Of a stretch of DNA of 64,000 nucleotides, positions 10,159 to 20,648 are shown one piece after another (the first letter of the stretch is position 1; the number at the start of each line of letters is the position of its first letter). Under the pieces are notes generated by a model. That model did no database searches and had not been told where the DNA came from. It saw only the letters and a list, made by a program, of their open reading frames with translations. Source of the stretch: Branchipolynoe longqiensis (taxonomy: Eukaryota > Annelida > Polychaeta > Phyllodocida > Polynoidae); NCBI GenBank assembly GCA_030323885.1, contig CM059192.1:70124877-70188876 (forward strand). Direction: 5' to 3'. The position numbers and the translations under genes were made by a program.

Positions 10159-11517
10159 CTACTTGGACCCCCCCCTGGGGAAAGGTCTCGACGAGTTGAA
10201 CCCTCGACCTATTGGCCGTGCGGTGTTGTCGGTCCAGCCTGGGCGAGCGCCCCGGCCCCGAAACCCTTGACCAAAGTTTGAACTCGGTCTGGTTCCTCTG
10301 GTGAACCGTCGTGGACGAAAATCCCCTCGTGACTTTTTGAAACGAGGAACTTCCTGTTTCTTCTTGCCATCCATGTTTTTGCCACTCTTGGCTGCAGTCT
10401 CTACCTCTTTATAGAGGTATTGTAGTTGACCGCCAAACATCTTGGTATTATCTAAAGGTTTCCCTTTAATCGGCTCTGGAGCAAGATAGAGCGTAAACTC
10501 CTTCCCCTCATTATCGGTAACCTTCTTAGAGCGAGCCACTTCTTTGCCAGCATCTGTGCAAACTGACTTGAAGACATTTTCATATCTTCGAAACGACAGG
10601 TAATTACCTGCCGCCGCTAGTACTGCAATGCCTTTGTCCATTGTCTTAGCCAAAGATGAGAACTTATTTTCACTCTGCATCCTATTAGCCACAGGAACAA
10701 TAGCTGTTAGGGTAGCCAACACTGCCTTATGCACTGTGTGCAACACATCCTCAAACTTCTTACGGTCATCCGTCATATTGACATCCCGATCCATCTCTTT
10801 AATGATGGAGTTGGGAACACCCTTTATGCCTGTTAACTCATCTCCTAACTTGGAGATAACCTCCGCCGGTTTGAACGTGCGAAAATGACCATTCACGGTC
10901 TCGCGCATAAGCGTAGTGGTTTTAATCCGCTTAGCCTTTGGCTTCTCCACCTTCTTAGCCACTTTAGTGCCAATGTCCGCATAGACCCCTTCATATACGG
11001 TGTCTGAGTCTGATTCCGTAGAAGTAGACCCAGTGGACGACTCAGGAGAAGAATATTTCCTTTTCTTCTTCTTCTTTTTGGACTTAGTCTTCCGCTTTTT
11101 GCGCAAACCAGACTCTGCCCGCTCCTTGGTGAAATCATCACCCGAAGAAATCACCTGTTTCTTCTTCTTTCTCCGTTTAGGAGAAGGAGGAGGAGGAGCC
11201 TTAAGCTCCACCGCCGAGTCTGTGTCCAAGAAATCTTCAAATGAATCCTCTTGGACACTCGGCCTACGCCGCTTCCGAGACACAGGCGATTTGGCAGTCA
11301 AGATGTGGCTTTCCAATCTTGCAAAGCGAGCCTCCCAATCTGGAGGCGCAGGCACATCAGGCACTGCGTCCTCGTCCGGGTCGGAGAGGATATGCGCCCG
11401 GGGCTGTGTCGACGGCCCTGCCGACAACACGGGTGAGGAGTCGTACTCCTCGTCCACTCCACTCGGAACACGCCCCTCGGCTGCTGCTGCACCGCGCTTA
11501 CTCCGCTTCGTGGCCAT
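10159..11517 (-). CDS. DIRS Gag-like protein
   Basis: About 452 residues from the ATG giving MATKRSKRG; an earlier ATG 17 codons upstream lies in unrelated-looking sequence. The layout is an acidic, Pro-rich N-terminus, a Lys/Arg-rich nuclear-localisation-like block (KKKKKRKYSS region), a helical middle (KFEDVLHTVHKAV), and an Arg/Gly/Phe-rich C-terminus (RPRRFTRG, GRGARPGW) suited to RNA binding. No zinc knuckle is visible. DIRS ORF1 proteins are similarly basic with RG-rich tails. The frame ends at TAG 10159-10161, just after a G8 run. Confidence 0.82.
   Translation of the reverse strand: MATKRSKRGAAAAEGRVPSGVDEEYDSSPVLSAGPSTQPRAHILSDPDEDAVPDVPAPPDWEARFARLESHILTAKSPVSRKRRRPSVQEDSFEDFLDTDSAVELKAPPPPSPKRRKKKKQVISSGDDFTKERAESGLRKKRKTKSKKKKKKRKYSSPESSTGSTSTESDSDTVYEGVYADIGTKVAKKVEKPKAKRIKTTTLMRETVNGHFRTFKPAEVISKLGDELTGIKGVPNSIIKEMDRDVNMTDDRKKFEDVLHTVHKAVLATLTAIVPVANRMQSENKFSSLAKTMDKGIAVLAAAGNYLSFRRYENVFKSVCTDAGKEVARSKKVTDNEGKEFTLYLAPEPIKGKPLDNTKMFGGQLQYLYKEVETAAKSGKNMDGKKKQEVPRFKKSRGDFRPRRFTRGTRPSSNFGQGFRGRGARPGWTDNTARPIGRGFNSSRPFPRGGSK
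10162..10180 (-). promoter_or_regulatory. Candidate -1 frameshift site at Gag/Pol junction
   Basis: A run of eight G (8 C on the + strand, 10168-10175) is read AGG GGG GGG TCC AAG TAG in the Gag frame. A -1 slip on G-GGG-GGG gives GGG GTC CAA GTA GAG and continues without stops into RT. The arrangement (slip run, stop six bases later, open -1 frame) fits recoded Gag-Pol expression, but all-G slippery runs are atypical and homopolymer miscounts are possible. Confidence 0.5.
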
Positions 11518-11699
11518 CGGGAACTGAAACAAACATTTTTGATCAGTCCCGGTATATATATATGTCAACTCTTATTACTAGACTAGCCTACTCATATTTA
11601 CATATCATAGGCTTGCACGTGGTTGTTAGGTGTGTTATCTGGTTAATTTTGGCATGGTTACCTTCCATTGGCTGTCCAGCTGGTGGGCAGTGACACATC

Positions 11700-12068
11700 A
11701 CATGCCATAATACAAATTTATACTTCCTAGCCAGGCGCTCAACATCACTAGGATAAGGCAAGGACTGGTTGGCCCAGTGTCGGGATAATGTGAGTGAGTG
11801 GGATATCAGGTCGAGTCAAACCAATGACTTAAACATTGATACTTGTCGCTTCCTAGCCAGGCGCTCGGCATTATTATGATAGGGCAAGGACTGGTTGGCT
11901 CAGTGTCAGGATAATGTGAGTGAGTGGGATATCAGGTCATGGTGCTGGTGGCCTGGTCTCCCAGTGCGGTAGCACTATAAAGTCGCCATGAGTGAACACT
12001 ATCACAAGTCTGTACCCGTTCTGATATGACCATAGATGTTGCCAGGACGTAAATCTCCAAAAACAACC
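11700..12068 (+). mobile_element. SINE-A with internal duplication
   Basis: The middle segment (CTTCCTAGCCAGGCGCTC to GGGATATCAGGTC) occurs at about 11729-11814, then the element restarts at GAGTCAAACCAATGAC and repeats it through the tail. The tRNA-like head is absent. This looks like a template switch during reverse transcription or unequal recombination. Compare 60487-60945. Confidence 0.85.
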
Positions 12069-12387
12069 AATCAAGGAGACACTCAACATTTTATATAATC
12101 AACAAAAGCATGTAATTTTGGGAAAAGAAATTCCACAAAACTAACTGACAGGAATTTGTACCAAAAAAACAAAAACCCACACACCCAAAAACGAATTCAT
12201 CTCAAATATCATGTGGCATGTTATAATCTGTAATTCATACAAAAAGAGCGGCCTCCAGATTCAAGAATATGCGGTTAAATTCAAGAATATTCGAGGGTAC
12301 TCGAACAACAACAAAAAATCTAAATTCAGGAAATTCAAGACTTTCAATGATGGACGCGGGCGAACCCAGAGTGTGACTACATTCGGT
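12069..12387. other. Unassigned AT-rich stretch
   Basis: A-rich on the + strand (runs of AAAAACAAAAAC at 12156-12190). No gene or element ends recognised. Confidence 0.5.
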
Positions 12388-12889
12388 ACACCGGTGTAAC
12401 GATTTCAATTTCCCCCCCTTTTCAAGTTCCCCTGGGGAATCTGAAAGCGTTTTAAATTTCCCTCCTGGGGAATCTGAAAGCGTTTTAAATTTCCCTCCGG
12501 TGAAATTGAAAACGTTTTCAGATTCCCGGGAGGGAAATTAAAAACAGTTTTCAGATTCCTCTCCCTATTTTCAAATTCCCCCATCAGTTTTAAAATTCAG
12601 ACCTATAATATTTTTTTCTTAGCCATCTTCGAGACTTTTTGTGTCATTTGGGGTGAAATATGTTTTGTTGTACTAGTAACAATTTCCATTATGGTATTCT
12701 CCGTGTATTTTCATATTTGCTATGAAAAATATAAAGAAATAACAAAAATAAAGAAAATTCCCCCCAAATGGGGGGAGGGAAAGCGAAGACATTTTCAAAT
12801 TCCCCTGGGATGAATTTGAAAACGTTTTCAAGTTCCCGGGGGGGGGGGAACTTCAATCAGAGGGGAATTTGAAATCTTTACACCGGCAC
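12388..12889. mobile_element. Foldback-like element of TTCAAATTCCCC repeats
   Basis: The outer ends CCGGTGTAACGATTTCAA and TTTGAAATCTTTACACCGG are inverted copies. Inside are many short forward and inverted copies of GGGAATCTGAAAACGTTTT-like sequence on both strands (12424-12560, 12785-12868), so it can fold along most of its length. No ORF. The target duplication is unclear (possibly CA). Confidence 0.7.
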
Positions 12890-13398
12890 TACTCTCACCC
12901 AGGGCATTCAAGCACGTCACAGAATCAACATGTGTAGAGACAAACCACAACTATTTTAAATCAACGGGGCCCCTGACCTCTTTTCTCACTCACCACCAAT
13001 CTGGGTTATATTTGTCACCAGGATCGAGCCCCGACCCACACACACACACACCCCCGAGTACAATAATGTAACAGACGCTGTCCCTACCGGTAATCATTCC
13101 CTACTAAACATCCCCAGTCAACATTGAGAGCCGTTATCTGTACATGGCAGAGGCAGCTCTATCAACGATTGATACCGCGCTGTTCAAAAAGGCCGAATGT
13201 TATCGCATCTCAAGTGGGCGTCGTAAAGGCGGTCATGGGTTCTGGGGGACCCCCACCCCCACCCCCACCCCCAAAGAAGCATCCAACCGGGCGCGGTGAC
13301 CGTCGGTAGAGCGCAGGCCTCGCGTACGGGAAACCAGGAATTCGGTACCCGGTGTGGCGTGCTCAGCCGTGTACCGTGCTCAGCCGTGTGATTAGACT
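12890..13398. other. Unassigned, with a SINE-A type-2 head fragment
   Basis: At about 13285-13320 the sequence GGGCGCGGTGACCGTCGGTAGAGCGCAGGC matches the alternative tRNA-like head (complement at 26890-26922 and 44010-44046), preceded by CCCCCA tracts. No other feature seen. Confidence 0.55.
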
Positions 13399-13770
13399 CA
13401 AACTCAAGGCATTGTCAATGGTCGTGAGCAATTTTCATACAGAAAATACAGAAAAAGTGAAATATCTCTAAAACCACACCACCTATTAACAATTCGCTTG
13501 GTGCACATATAGAAAACATCTTTACCAAAAACATTATATTAAATTTATAAGGTTAGGGTTCTTGATTTCTATTAATTTTGAATAAAACTAAGGTTTTGCA
13601 CTGCGCGTACCATCAAACTCAAGGCATTGTCAATGGTTGTGAGCAATCTTCATACATAAAATACAGGAAAAGTGAAATATCTCTAAAACCACACCACCTA
13701 GAAACAAATCGCTTGGTACACATATAGAAAACATCTTTACCAAAAACATTATATTAAATTTATAAGGTTA
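13399..13770 (+). repeat. Direct duplication of a ~155-bp segment
   Basis: The segment CAAACTCAAGGCATTGTCAATGG to AAATTTATAAGGTTAG occurs at 13399-13552 and again at 13614-13770, about 90% identical. The spacer resembles 5655-5710. Non-coding. Confidence 0.85.
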
Positions 13771-13835
13771 GTGACGATGCTGTTAGATTTTGACACATGC
13801 ACATGAAACTGAAAGGCATCTGAAACGGCGACACC

Positions 13836-14087
13836 AGTCTAGTCAAACCAATGACTGATACAATTTATATGTCACTTCCTAGCTTGGCACTCGGCATTAA
13901 TAGAATAGGGCAAAGATTGGTTAGCTCAGTGTCAGGATAATGTGACTGAGTAGGATATCGGGTCATGGTGCTGGTGGCCTGATCTCCCATTGGGGCAGTA
14001 CTATAAAGTCACCATGAGTGGACACTATCACAAGTTGGTACCCGTCCTGATATGACCTTAGATGTTACCAGGACATAAAAACCAACC
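13836..14087 (+). mobile_element. SINE-A, headless
   Basis: Starts at AGTCAAACCAATGACTG and runs to GTTACCAGGACATAAAAACC. The tRNA-like part is missing, as expected for a 5'-truncated LINE-mobilised copy. A poly-C run follows at 14100-14112. Confidence 0.88.
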
Positions 14088-14241
14088 AATCTGGGTGACC
14101 CCCCCCCCCCCTCCCAAGAAGGAAACACAAAGAGCACCAAACATTGAAACCCACTATGAGTGAGGCCCAACCAGTTCATATTGCACCACCAACATTACAC
14201 CACAGACACTCCCAGCACAGGATGGCCAGATTGAATGTGGT

Positions 14242-14370
14242 TTCACCTCCTAGCACTACGTCACAACAGGATGGATACTGACTTGTGGGAGCTTAGTAGT
14301 GCTGCCGAGCAACCAGCACCATGATTGAATATCCCACTCAGTCACCAGCCCTTGCTTATCATAATATCAT
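14242..14370 (-). mobile_element. SINE-A, degenerate fragment
   Basis: TTTCACCTCCTAGCA, then GGATGGATACTGACTTGTGG, ACCATGATTGAATATCCCACTCAGTCA and a truncated end. Several internal deletions. Confidence 0.65.
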
Positions 14371-14406
14371 ATAGTACATGTAAACCCCAGGCATGGTGTT
14401 GGTATG

Positions 14407-14788
14407 TACAAAGACCCTATAATACTAAGACGGCTCACTCAGCCTGTACTGTGTAATCAAAATGATCAAACCCACCACTTGGTGCACTGGCTGTTCTCTT
14501 GGTTAAACAGGTGCTATATTATATGTATAAATGTATATATGAATGTGAAAGATGTGTGATGATGGCGATGCTGATGATGATGTGTATTTGTTCATGACAA
14601 TTTCATATTGATGTGTATTCATACTTACCTATCTCATGTATAATATAATTGTATGTGTTTACATGTGAAACACCAACCAGCAGCTGGGCTGATCAAAGAT
14701 TCAAACACACCACAAGGTGGCACTGCGAAATTTACAATACCATGGGAGAGATAGGGAGTGAGCCGTCTTAGTATTATAGGGTCTTTGA
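14407..14788. mobile_element. MITE-5 (TIR CAAAGACCCTATAATACTAA)
   Basis: Terminal inverted repeats of about 33 bp: CAAAGACCCTATAATACTAA then GACGGCTCACTC on the left, and the exact complement ending GGGTCTTTG on the right. The interior includes a GATGATG-type tract (14558-14582). A half copy is present at 19663-19760. No ORF. Confidence 0.85.
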
Positions 14789-14808
14789 TATGTATCAATT
14801 TTGTTTAA

Positions 14809-15148
14809 AGCTGCATAGTCCGACCAAGCATCAAATTTTCAAAAACAAAACAATTATCTAGAATTGATTCTACATATCTAATATGGATACTGGTTCACTT
14901 ATTAAGCCTTTGTTGCCACATAGAAGGGAATACCAAGCCAATTCAATACAACCTATCACTGCAGAAACCTATGGAGTTTTGGCATGCTTGCCAAAACTAA
15001 TCTAACATGTTTGCACTTCAAATATCTCAGAAGATAGCCATTTAAAATAAAAGTTACTTCAGACTAAAGTACAGTAAATTATAACGATCAATTTAGTATA
15101 TTTATCTCAGAAAAATGACAGAAACTCAAACCATCGGACTATGCAACT
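14809..15148. mobile_element. MITE-4, copy 1 (TTAA target)
   Basis: Preceded by TTAA. The left end is AGCTGCATAGTCCGA and the right end is the complement of AGTTGCATAGTCCGATGG; the right TTAA has decayed to TCAA. The middle holds a GGCATGCTTGCCAAAACT palindrome shared by other copies. TTAA targets are used by piggyBac and Kolobok transposases. Confidence 0.88.
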
Positions 15149-15192
15149 TCAAGTGTTTGGTTTGATTCGGCGATGGGGCACGATCCCATGGT

Positions 15193-15525
15193 TGTTTGTT
15201 TTGTTTGTTGTTTTACGTTCTAGCAAAATCTAAGGTCATATCAGGATGGGTACCAACTTGTGACAGTGCACACTGATGGCAACTTTATCGTGCTACCCAA
15301 CTGGAAGTGGGAGACCATGCCACCAGCACCATGACCCAATACCCCACAGTCACATTATCCTGATACTGTGCCAACCAGCCTTTTCCCTATCCTAATAATG
15401 CTGAGCGCCAGGCTAAGTAGCGACAAGTATATTCCATAATTCATTGTTTTGACTCGGCTCAGATTCAAACTTCCGACCTTCCACATGGGAAGCCTGTGCT
15501 CTACGATTCAGCCACCACATCTGGT
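15193..15525 (-). mobile_element. SINE-A with type-2 head
   Basis: A near full-length inverse copy ending in TTCAAACTTCCGACCTTCCACATGG and TCTACGATTCAGCCACCACATCTGGT, which is the complement of the alternative tRNA-like head (GGTGGCcGAATCGtAGAgC form). Confidence 0.88.
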
Positions 15526-15657
15526 CCGATCCCACGATCTTCCTTCACACACGCAGACAGCTGCCGACCTAACCACTAGTCCATCCTGTGTGAGTGAATG
15601 AATTTGGACGCTGCCAGCCATACTTGCTTAAGTTGTTTATGCTGCAGAACGCTTACT

Positions 15658-15659
15658 GC

Positions 15660-15717
<58 letters not shown>

Positions 15718-15975
15718 GCTGTCAGTCGCGATGCGACAAAGACTGCTTTCATTACCTGACTGCCGCTCTCCTTTGTGCAGTTGTACATTTCATGAAAGCT
15801 GCCTGCAAAAGTGTTGAAGTGCTGCTGGCTTTTGCAAGTTACCAGCGGCACTCTCTCGGGGAGCAAATAGAGGTTTCACACCGGCAAGAACATGTCAAGA
15901 CAGGCACAAAACTATTTGTCCCTGCAGTGGCTGGTCGGGAGATGTTGGGAGTTCCATACATCAACCGCCCTTGAT
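15658..15975 (-). mobile_element. RTE-derived short non-autonomous element, copy 1
   Basis: Element sense is minus: 5' region (complement of GTACATTTCATGAAAGCTGC through TCAACCGCCCTTGATG), then the 3' end GGCAGTCAGGTAATGAAAGC, then an (ATG)n tail, seen as (CAT)n at 15660-15717. The whole reverse-transcriptase part present at 44503-45605 is missing. The junction GTGCAGTTGTACATTTCATG is shared with the copy at 56836, so the deletion is ancestral. The 126-codon plus-strand frame is antisense to this and rejected as a gene. Confidence 0.85.
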
Positions 15976-15981
15976 GCTGCC

Positions 15982-16237
15982 ATCTAAGGTCATATCAGGA
16001 CGGGAACCGACTTGTGACAGTGCAAACTCATGGTGATTTTTATAGTGCTGCCCCACTGGGAGACCAGGCCGAAAGCACCATGACCTGATATCCCATTCAG
16101 TCACATTATCCTGACACTGAGCCAACCAGTCCTTGTCCTATCCTAATAATGCCGAGCTCCAGGCTTGGAAGTGACAAGTATCAATGGTTAAGTCATTGGT
16201 TTGACTCGACCAGGGTTCGAACCCACGATCTACCAAC
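15982..16237 (-). mobile_element. SINE-A, tail-truncated
   Basis: Begins CATCTAAGGTCATATCAGGACGG directly against the preceding RTE-derived copy and ends CCAGGGTTCGAACCCACGATC. The CAAA tail is missing, so this copy was cut, probably by the neighbouring element. Confidence 0.85.
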
Positions 16238-16283
16238 ACGGGAGATCAGTTGGAGATCACTCTGTTATTACAGTAGCAGTCTC

Positions 16284-16636
16284 CTCCCTGCGGTTGGTGG
16301 TTGGAGATTTATGTCCTGTCAACATCTAAGGTCATATCAGGATGGGTACCGACTTGTGACAGTGCAGACTCATGGTGACTTTGTAGTGCTGCCCCACTGG
16401 GAGACCAGGCTGCCAGCACCATGACCTGATATCGCACTCAGTCACATTATCCTGACACTGAGCCAACCAGTCCTTGACCTATCCTATTAATGCCGAACGC
16501 CAGGCTTGGAAGCGACAAATATCAATTTTATGTCATTGGTTTGATTCGATCAGGTTTTGAATCTGTAAGCTTGAATCCCACGATCTACCAAAACCAGAGA
16601 CGGGCGCTCAACTCATTTGGCCATCCTGTCTGGTCC
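16284..16636 (-). mobile_element. SINE-A, full-length inverse copy
   Basis: Runs from GGTTGGTGGTTGGAG to GGCCATCCTGTCTGGTCC. The head region is extended (TTTTGAATCTGTAAGCTTGAATCCCACG), i.e. the double B-box form. Confidence 0.88.
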
Positions 16637-16816
16637 CCTATGGTGACAGAGTTTTGGCAAGCTTGCCAAGATTAATTTAGCATATTAGCATTTCAAATAC
16701 CTCAAAGTTAGAGTTAAAGTTACTTCAAACCAAAGTAAGGTACAGTATAATGACCAACATTATATATTTATCTCAGAAAAAAAACCAGAAACTCAAAACC
16801 ATCGGACTATGCAACT
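16637..16816. mobile_element. MITE-4, right half
   Basis: Starts inside the family at GACAGAGTTTTGGCAAGCTTGCC and ends ATCGGACTATGCAACT, followed by TTAA (16817-16820). The left half is lost at the SINE boundary. Confidence 0.85.
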
Positions 16817-16820
16817 TTAA

Positions 16821-17294
16821 TATTCACTGCTGCAAACAACATTCTGACAAAATGTCGGAACACTTCCAAATTTGGCGAAAAACTCACCATCTCCGCGTCC
16901 TCTGTGTGTGTGTGTGTCCTTTATTTTTAAACCAATACATATTTAAACAGTTCTACAAATCCAAATTAGGAAACATTGTGGGATATGTGATAGTTTTCGT
17001 TGTTTCTAAAACGGGGAAAAAATGTTCGCCAACATAATTTAATTTTTTTTTTAAAACACTCTACAAAACCCAACGAAGCTACCTAGTTCTCCGCGAATCC
17101 ACTTATCGAGGACTCATTGCACTCTGGTGAACCCGACTTGTCGGGGTCACGGCTAGGTAAATGGGCAGATCAAAACCACAGGGCTCTCGTCTCTAACTGT
17201 TCGCCGACAATCTCCTCTCACAAAAATATAACATGGTACTGCCAAATGCACCTTAGCCCAAATTATACCATCACGTGCATACATGTATAATTCA
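16821..17294. other. Unassigned stretch
   Basis: A short GT run at 16903-16918 is the only repeat seen. No gene recognised. Confidence 0.45.
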
Positions 17295-17489
17295 ATGTAT
17301 GTATGTATGTATGTGTGTATGTATGTATGTATGTATGTATGTATGTATGTATGTATGATGTATGTATGCATGCATGATGCATGTATGTATGTAGTAGTAT
17401 GTATGTATGTATGTATGTATGTATGTATGTATGTATGTATGTATGTATGTATGTATGTATGTATGTATGTATGTATGTATGTATGTATG
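17295..17489. repeat. (TATG)n microsatellite
   Basis: About 195 bp of TATG/ATGT with interruptions (ATGATG, GCATGC, AGTAG) at 17354-17398. Reading frames are Tyr-Met-Cys-Val repeats and not genes. Confidence 0.97.
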
Positions 17490-17745
17490 TTGGAGTTTTA
17501 CGTCCTGGCAACATCTAAGGTCATATCAGGACAGGAACTAACGATCTCCCAACATCCCACTAGGTCACATTATCCTGACAGTGACCTAACCAGCCATCGC
17601 CCTATCCTATTAATGCCGAGCGCCTGGCGAGGAAGCGACAAGTATCAATTTTTAAGTCATTGGTTTGCCCTGACCAGGGTTCGAATCCCACGATCTCCCA
17701 AAACGGGAGACAGACGCTCAACTCATTCGGCCATCCCATCTGGTC
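17490..17745 (-). mobile_element. SINE-A with internal deletion
   Basis: TTGGAGTTTTACGTCCTGGC, then ATCAGGACAGGAACTAACGATCTCCCAACATCCC (the GTGACAGTGCACACTCATGG block is deleted), ending GGCCATCCCATCTGGTCC. It adjoins the TATG tract at its 3' tail. Confidence 0.88.
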
Positions 17746-17987
17746 CTTTTGAGATCTCGCTCACGATGAGCCAATATTTGGTCGTACCGGGGCGGACTGG
17801 TTGGTAACACCGTGCGCATGCGCGGGAGGTGCGGTGTGTGGTTTCACAGAGGCGCAGTTAGAATCCGTAAAGTTGCTCTCCATGTCCAGTCACCCAAGAA
17901 ACTTTCTGTACATCAAAGTCAACAACCAGCCTACCGACTATTAAGCTGGATCAGAGCGGGAGCGAATAATCACAGTTACAGAGAACC

Positions 17988-18391
17988 TAGATAAAGGATT
18001 CACCCGGTACTCGCAGTACACGGGTGAATACCAACCATATATAAAAACGGTCGAAGATGTGGGTTAATGAAATGAGAGCCTAATTTCACAATCTAAGAAG
18101 CAACAATTATTCTTTAGATATGTCTTATTATTTTCCCACTACCTTTGAGTTGAAAAATATAATAAAATAGCTAGTTTAATACGATTTAAAAGTGAAATCG
18201 ATGGCGTCCTATGGCCACCATCTTGCCTTCTCTCCCATTTCACCAAATCTGTGCCAATATATGTAGACATTTGATCATGGAACCAGTTTCTATTTCCTGT
18301 TCCATACTAAAGCTATTTTCGCCCGTATTTACACTACATTGTCCTTCACCCGTGTAGTACTAGTACAAGTACCGGGTGAATCTTTTATCTA
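17988..18391. mobile_element. MITE-2, copy 2 (9-bp target duplication)
   Basis: TAGATAAAGGATTCACCCGG to GGTGAATCTTTTATCTA, 404 bp, flanked by perfect 9-bp copies of CAGAGAACC (17979-17987 and 18392-18400). The interior matches 3834-4251, including TAATGAAA..GAGAGCCTAATTTCACAATC in the same orientation. Confidence 0.93.
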
Positions 18392-18490
18392 CAGAGAACC
18401 TATCTAGTGTTAGCTGGACCCCCCCTCCCCCCCACCTTTTCTCCCTTCCTCACCCCCTCCTTCTGATTTTCGTGGCGGGGCATTTACTAA

Positions 18491-19072
18491 TGGGGCTGTC
18501 ACACTACGACGCTTCTCGCCGGCGACCCGTCAACGTGTGGTGGTGTATTTGGGCGAAAATGGGTGAAATATCGAGAAACGCTGGGAGCGCGTTATGTGCG
18601 CATCGGTACACGTCGGTACACTATGTTTGACGTTGACGGTCGGCGGAGAAAGTCGGCGCGCGTTATTGGTCGCTGAGTGTTTTCAACATGTCAAAAACAA
18701 CCCAACGACCGCCAGCGCGCGCAAATATATGGGTAAGGACGTTAGGCGCGCGTCGCGCTGCGTTGGACGCGCCGGAATAACGTTATGGGAACGCTAGGAA
18801 GACGGCGCGCGCGGGAGGGTGTTGCTCACACGTTGCGGCAAACTGGGCCGTTTTTGTTTTACGCCCTAGCAACATTTAAGGTTAAATGAAGACGTCACGC
18901 CAAACTTCCCCCCCCCCCCCCAGCGCGTCGACACACGTTGGCCGCGCGCGCATAACGCCGACCCCGATCTTTTCCCCCAAACCGCCGAAAAGTTTGACGT
19001 TTCTCGACGCGCAAGATTTTATTTTCAACGCTGACGGGTCGCCGGGAGAAACGTCGTAGTGTGACAGCCCCA
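18491..19072. mobile_element. MITE-3-like element with TAA duplication
   Basis: Ends TGGGGCTGTCACACTACGACG and its complement, over 40 bp of TIR, flanked by TAA on both sides (18488-18490, 19073-19075). TSD and TIR style fit PIF/Harbinger-class MITEs. A 45-bp SINE-A tail piece (18849-18895) and a C run (18909-18920) sit inside. The interior is CpG-rich with many CGCGC motifs. Confidence 0.88.
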
Positions 19073-19151
19073 TAAGTTCCAGCCCTCTTCCTCCCGCCTT
19101 TACATTATTATTATTATTATTATTAATTTCCACCCATAAATAAATCCATGC

Positions 19152-19358
19152 ACTTTGGTTTGATCCCGGCCCAGTCAAACTAATGATTTACAACATTGAT
19201 ATTTGGAGTTCCTTAGCTTGGAGCTCAGCCAGCATTACTAGGATAGGACAAGCACTGGTTCACCCAGTATCAGGATAATGTGACTTGAGTGGGGAAGCGT
19301 GTCATGGCGCCGGCGGCCCTGGTCTTCCAGTGGGGCAGCACTATAAAGTACCATTAAG
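19152..19358 (+). mobile_element. SINE-A, 5'- and 3'-truncated
   Basis: Reads GGCCCAGTCAAACTAATG through GGGGCAGCACTATAAAGTACC and stops where the inverse copy at 19362 begins. Together they form a ~500-bp inverted pair. Confidence 0.82.
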
Positions 19359-19361
19359 TTT

Positions 19362-19659
19362 TGTTTGTTGTTTAATGTCCTAGCAACAGCTAAGGTCATA
19401 TCAGGACGGGTACCGACCTGTGACAGTGCGAATTCATGGCGACTTTATAGTGCTGCCTGACAGGGAGACTAGGCCACCAACACCATGACCGTATATCCCA
19501 CTGTGACATTATCCTGAAACTGAACCAGCCAGTCCTTGCCCTATCCTAATAATGACGAGCGCCTGGCTAGGAAGCGACGCATATCAATTTTTAAGTTGGT
19601 TTGACTCGACCAGGGTTAGAACCGACGACGCTCTAACTGATGCGGTCATCCCGTTTGGT
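19362..19659 (-). mobile_element. SINE-A inverse copy
   Basis: TTTTGTTTGTTGTTTAATGTCC to GCGGTCATCCCGTTTGGT. Nearly complete, with small deletions around the head. Confidence 0.87.
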
Positions 19660-19662
19660 TGA

Positions 19663-19760
19663 TACAAAGACCCTATAACACTAAGACGGCTCACTCAGAA
19701 TGTACTGTGTAATCAAGAGAACACCCAGCGCACCAGGTAGTGGGTTTGATCATTTTGATA
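19663..19760. mobile_element. MITE-5 fragment (left half)
   Basis: ACAAAGACCCTATAACACTAAGACGGCTCACTC, then TGTACTGTGTAATCAAGAGAACA and GGTTTGATCATTTTGAT. These match pieces of 14407-14500 with an internal inversion/deletion. Confidence 0.75.
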
Positions 19761-20316
19761 GCATTGGAGTGTCAGAAGAAACCATGCTGTCGCTTGGTAT
19801 GTGTGTCGCTCTCCAAGACCCCTACAACTCCACCCCAAACAACCTTCACCTCCACCACACCCACCCACACCGTCAACTCCCACCACACAGAATGTGTGTA
19901 CGGTGGCAGGGGTGGAGCTAGCGGTGGTGGTGGGAGTTCTATAGGGCTAGCAACACGCAACCAGTGGGTACCTCCCCCCCCCCCACTTACATCAGGGAGG
20001 GGGAGAGGGAGTGTGGGGGAAGGGAGGGAGGTGTGTGAGCGCGCTGGGTAAGAGGGATGAGGAGGGAGATAGGGAGAGGGAAGGGTGGGGATGGGAGGGG
20101 GAAGGGCAGTGAGGCCGGGGGAGGTCAAATTAGTTCTGGCATGTTCTGAACCATGAAATCGGTATGGGAAAGGTATGCTATTTTGAATAGGTTCTCAATC
20201 AAAGGTATTCTTACTCCTTCCGCTAAACTAAGGATAGCTAAATTCTCCGTAATGTTATTCCATTCCGGAATTATTCCTTTAACATAATGTAATATCATTA
20301 AAATCCTGGCGATTAA
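19761..20316. other. Unassigned, strand-asymmetric C/A-rich then G-rich
   Basis: 19820-19880 is C/A-rich (CCACCCACA), and 19990-20125 is G/A-rich (GGGAGGGGGAAGGG). Proline- or glycine-rich frames here follow from base composition. No gene supported. Confidence 0.45.
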
Positions 20317-20644
20317 AGTTGCAGAGTCCGAGTTTTGAGTTTAGGCCATTTTTCTGAGATAAATATATTAAATTCAGTGTTATAATATACCTTACTTTAG
20401 TTTAAAGTAACTTTTATTTCAAATGACTAACTTTTGAGATATTTGAAGTATACACAGGCACGCCAAAACTCTGACACCATAGGCTTCAGCAATAACAGGT
20501 TTTTTTATTAAATTTCCTCAGTATCCCTTTTATGTGGCAACAAATGCTTAATAACTGCAGCAGTATCTAAGTTAGATATGTAGGATAAAATCTAGATAAT
20601 TGCTTTGGGTTTGAAAATTTGATGCTTCATCGGACTATGCAGCT
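20317..20644. mobile_element. MITE-4, copy 3
   Basis: TTAA, then AGTTGCAGAGTCCG at the left and the inverse ATCGGACTATGCAGCT, then TTAA at the right (20313-20316, 20645-20648). In the inverse orientation relative to copy 1. Confidence 0.9.
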
Positions 20645-20648
20645 TTAA

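Noticed and set aside
8160..11693. Plus-strand frames across the DIRS region (up to 175 codons)
   Set aside because: Shadows of the minus-strand Gag, Pol and recombinase frames, whose catalytic motifs identify the true strand.
15594..15974. 126-codon plus-strand frame with a poly-Ser run
   Set aside because: It is antisense to an RTE-derived element; the Ser run is its (ATG)n tail and sister copies do not keep the frame equivalently.
17263..17807. 174-codon plus frame
   Set aside because: Starts in the TATG microsatellite and continues into a SINE-A antisense strand.
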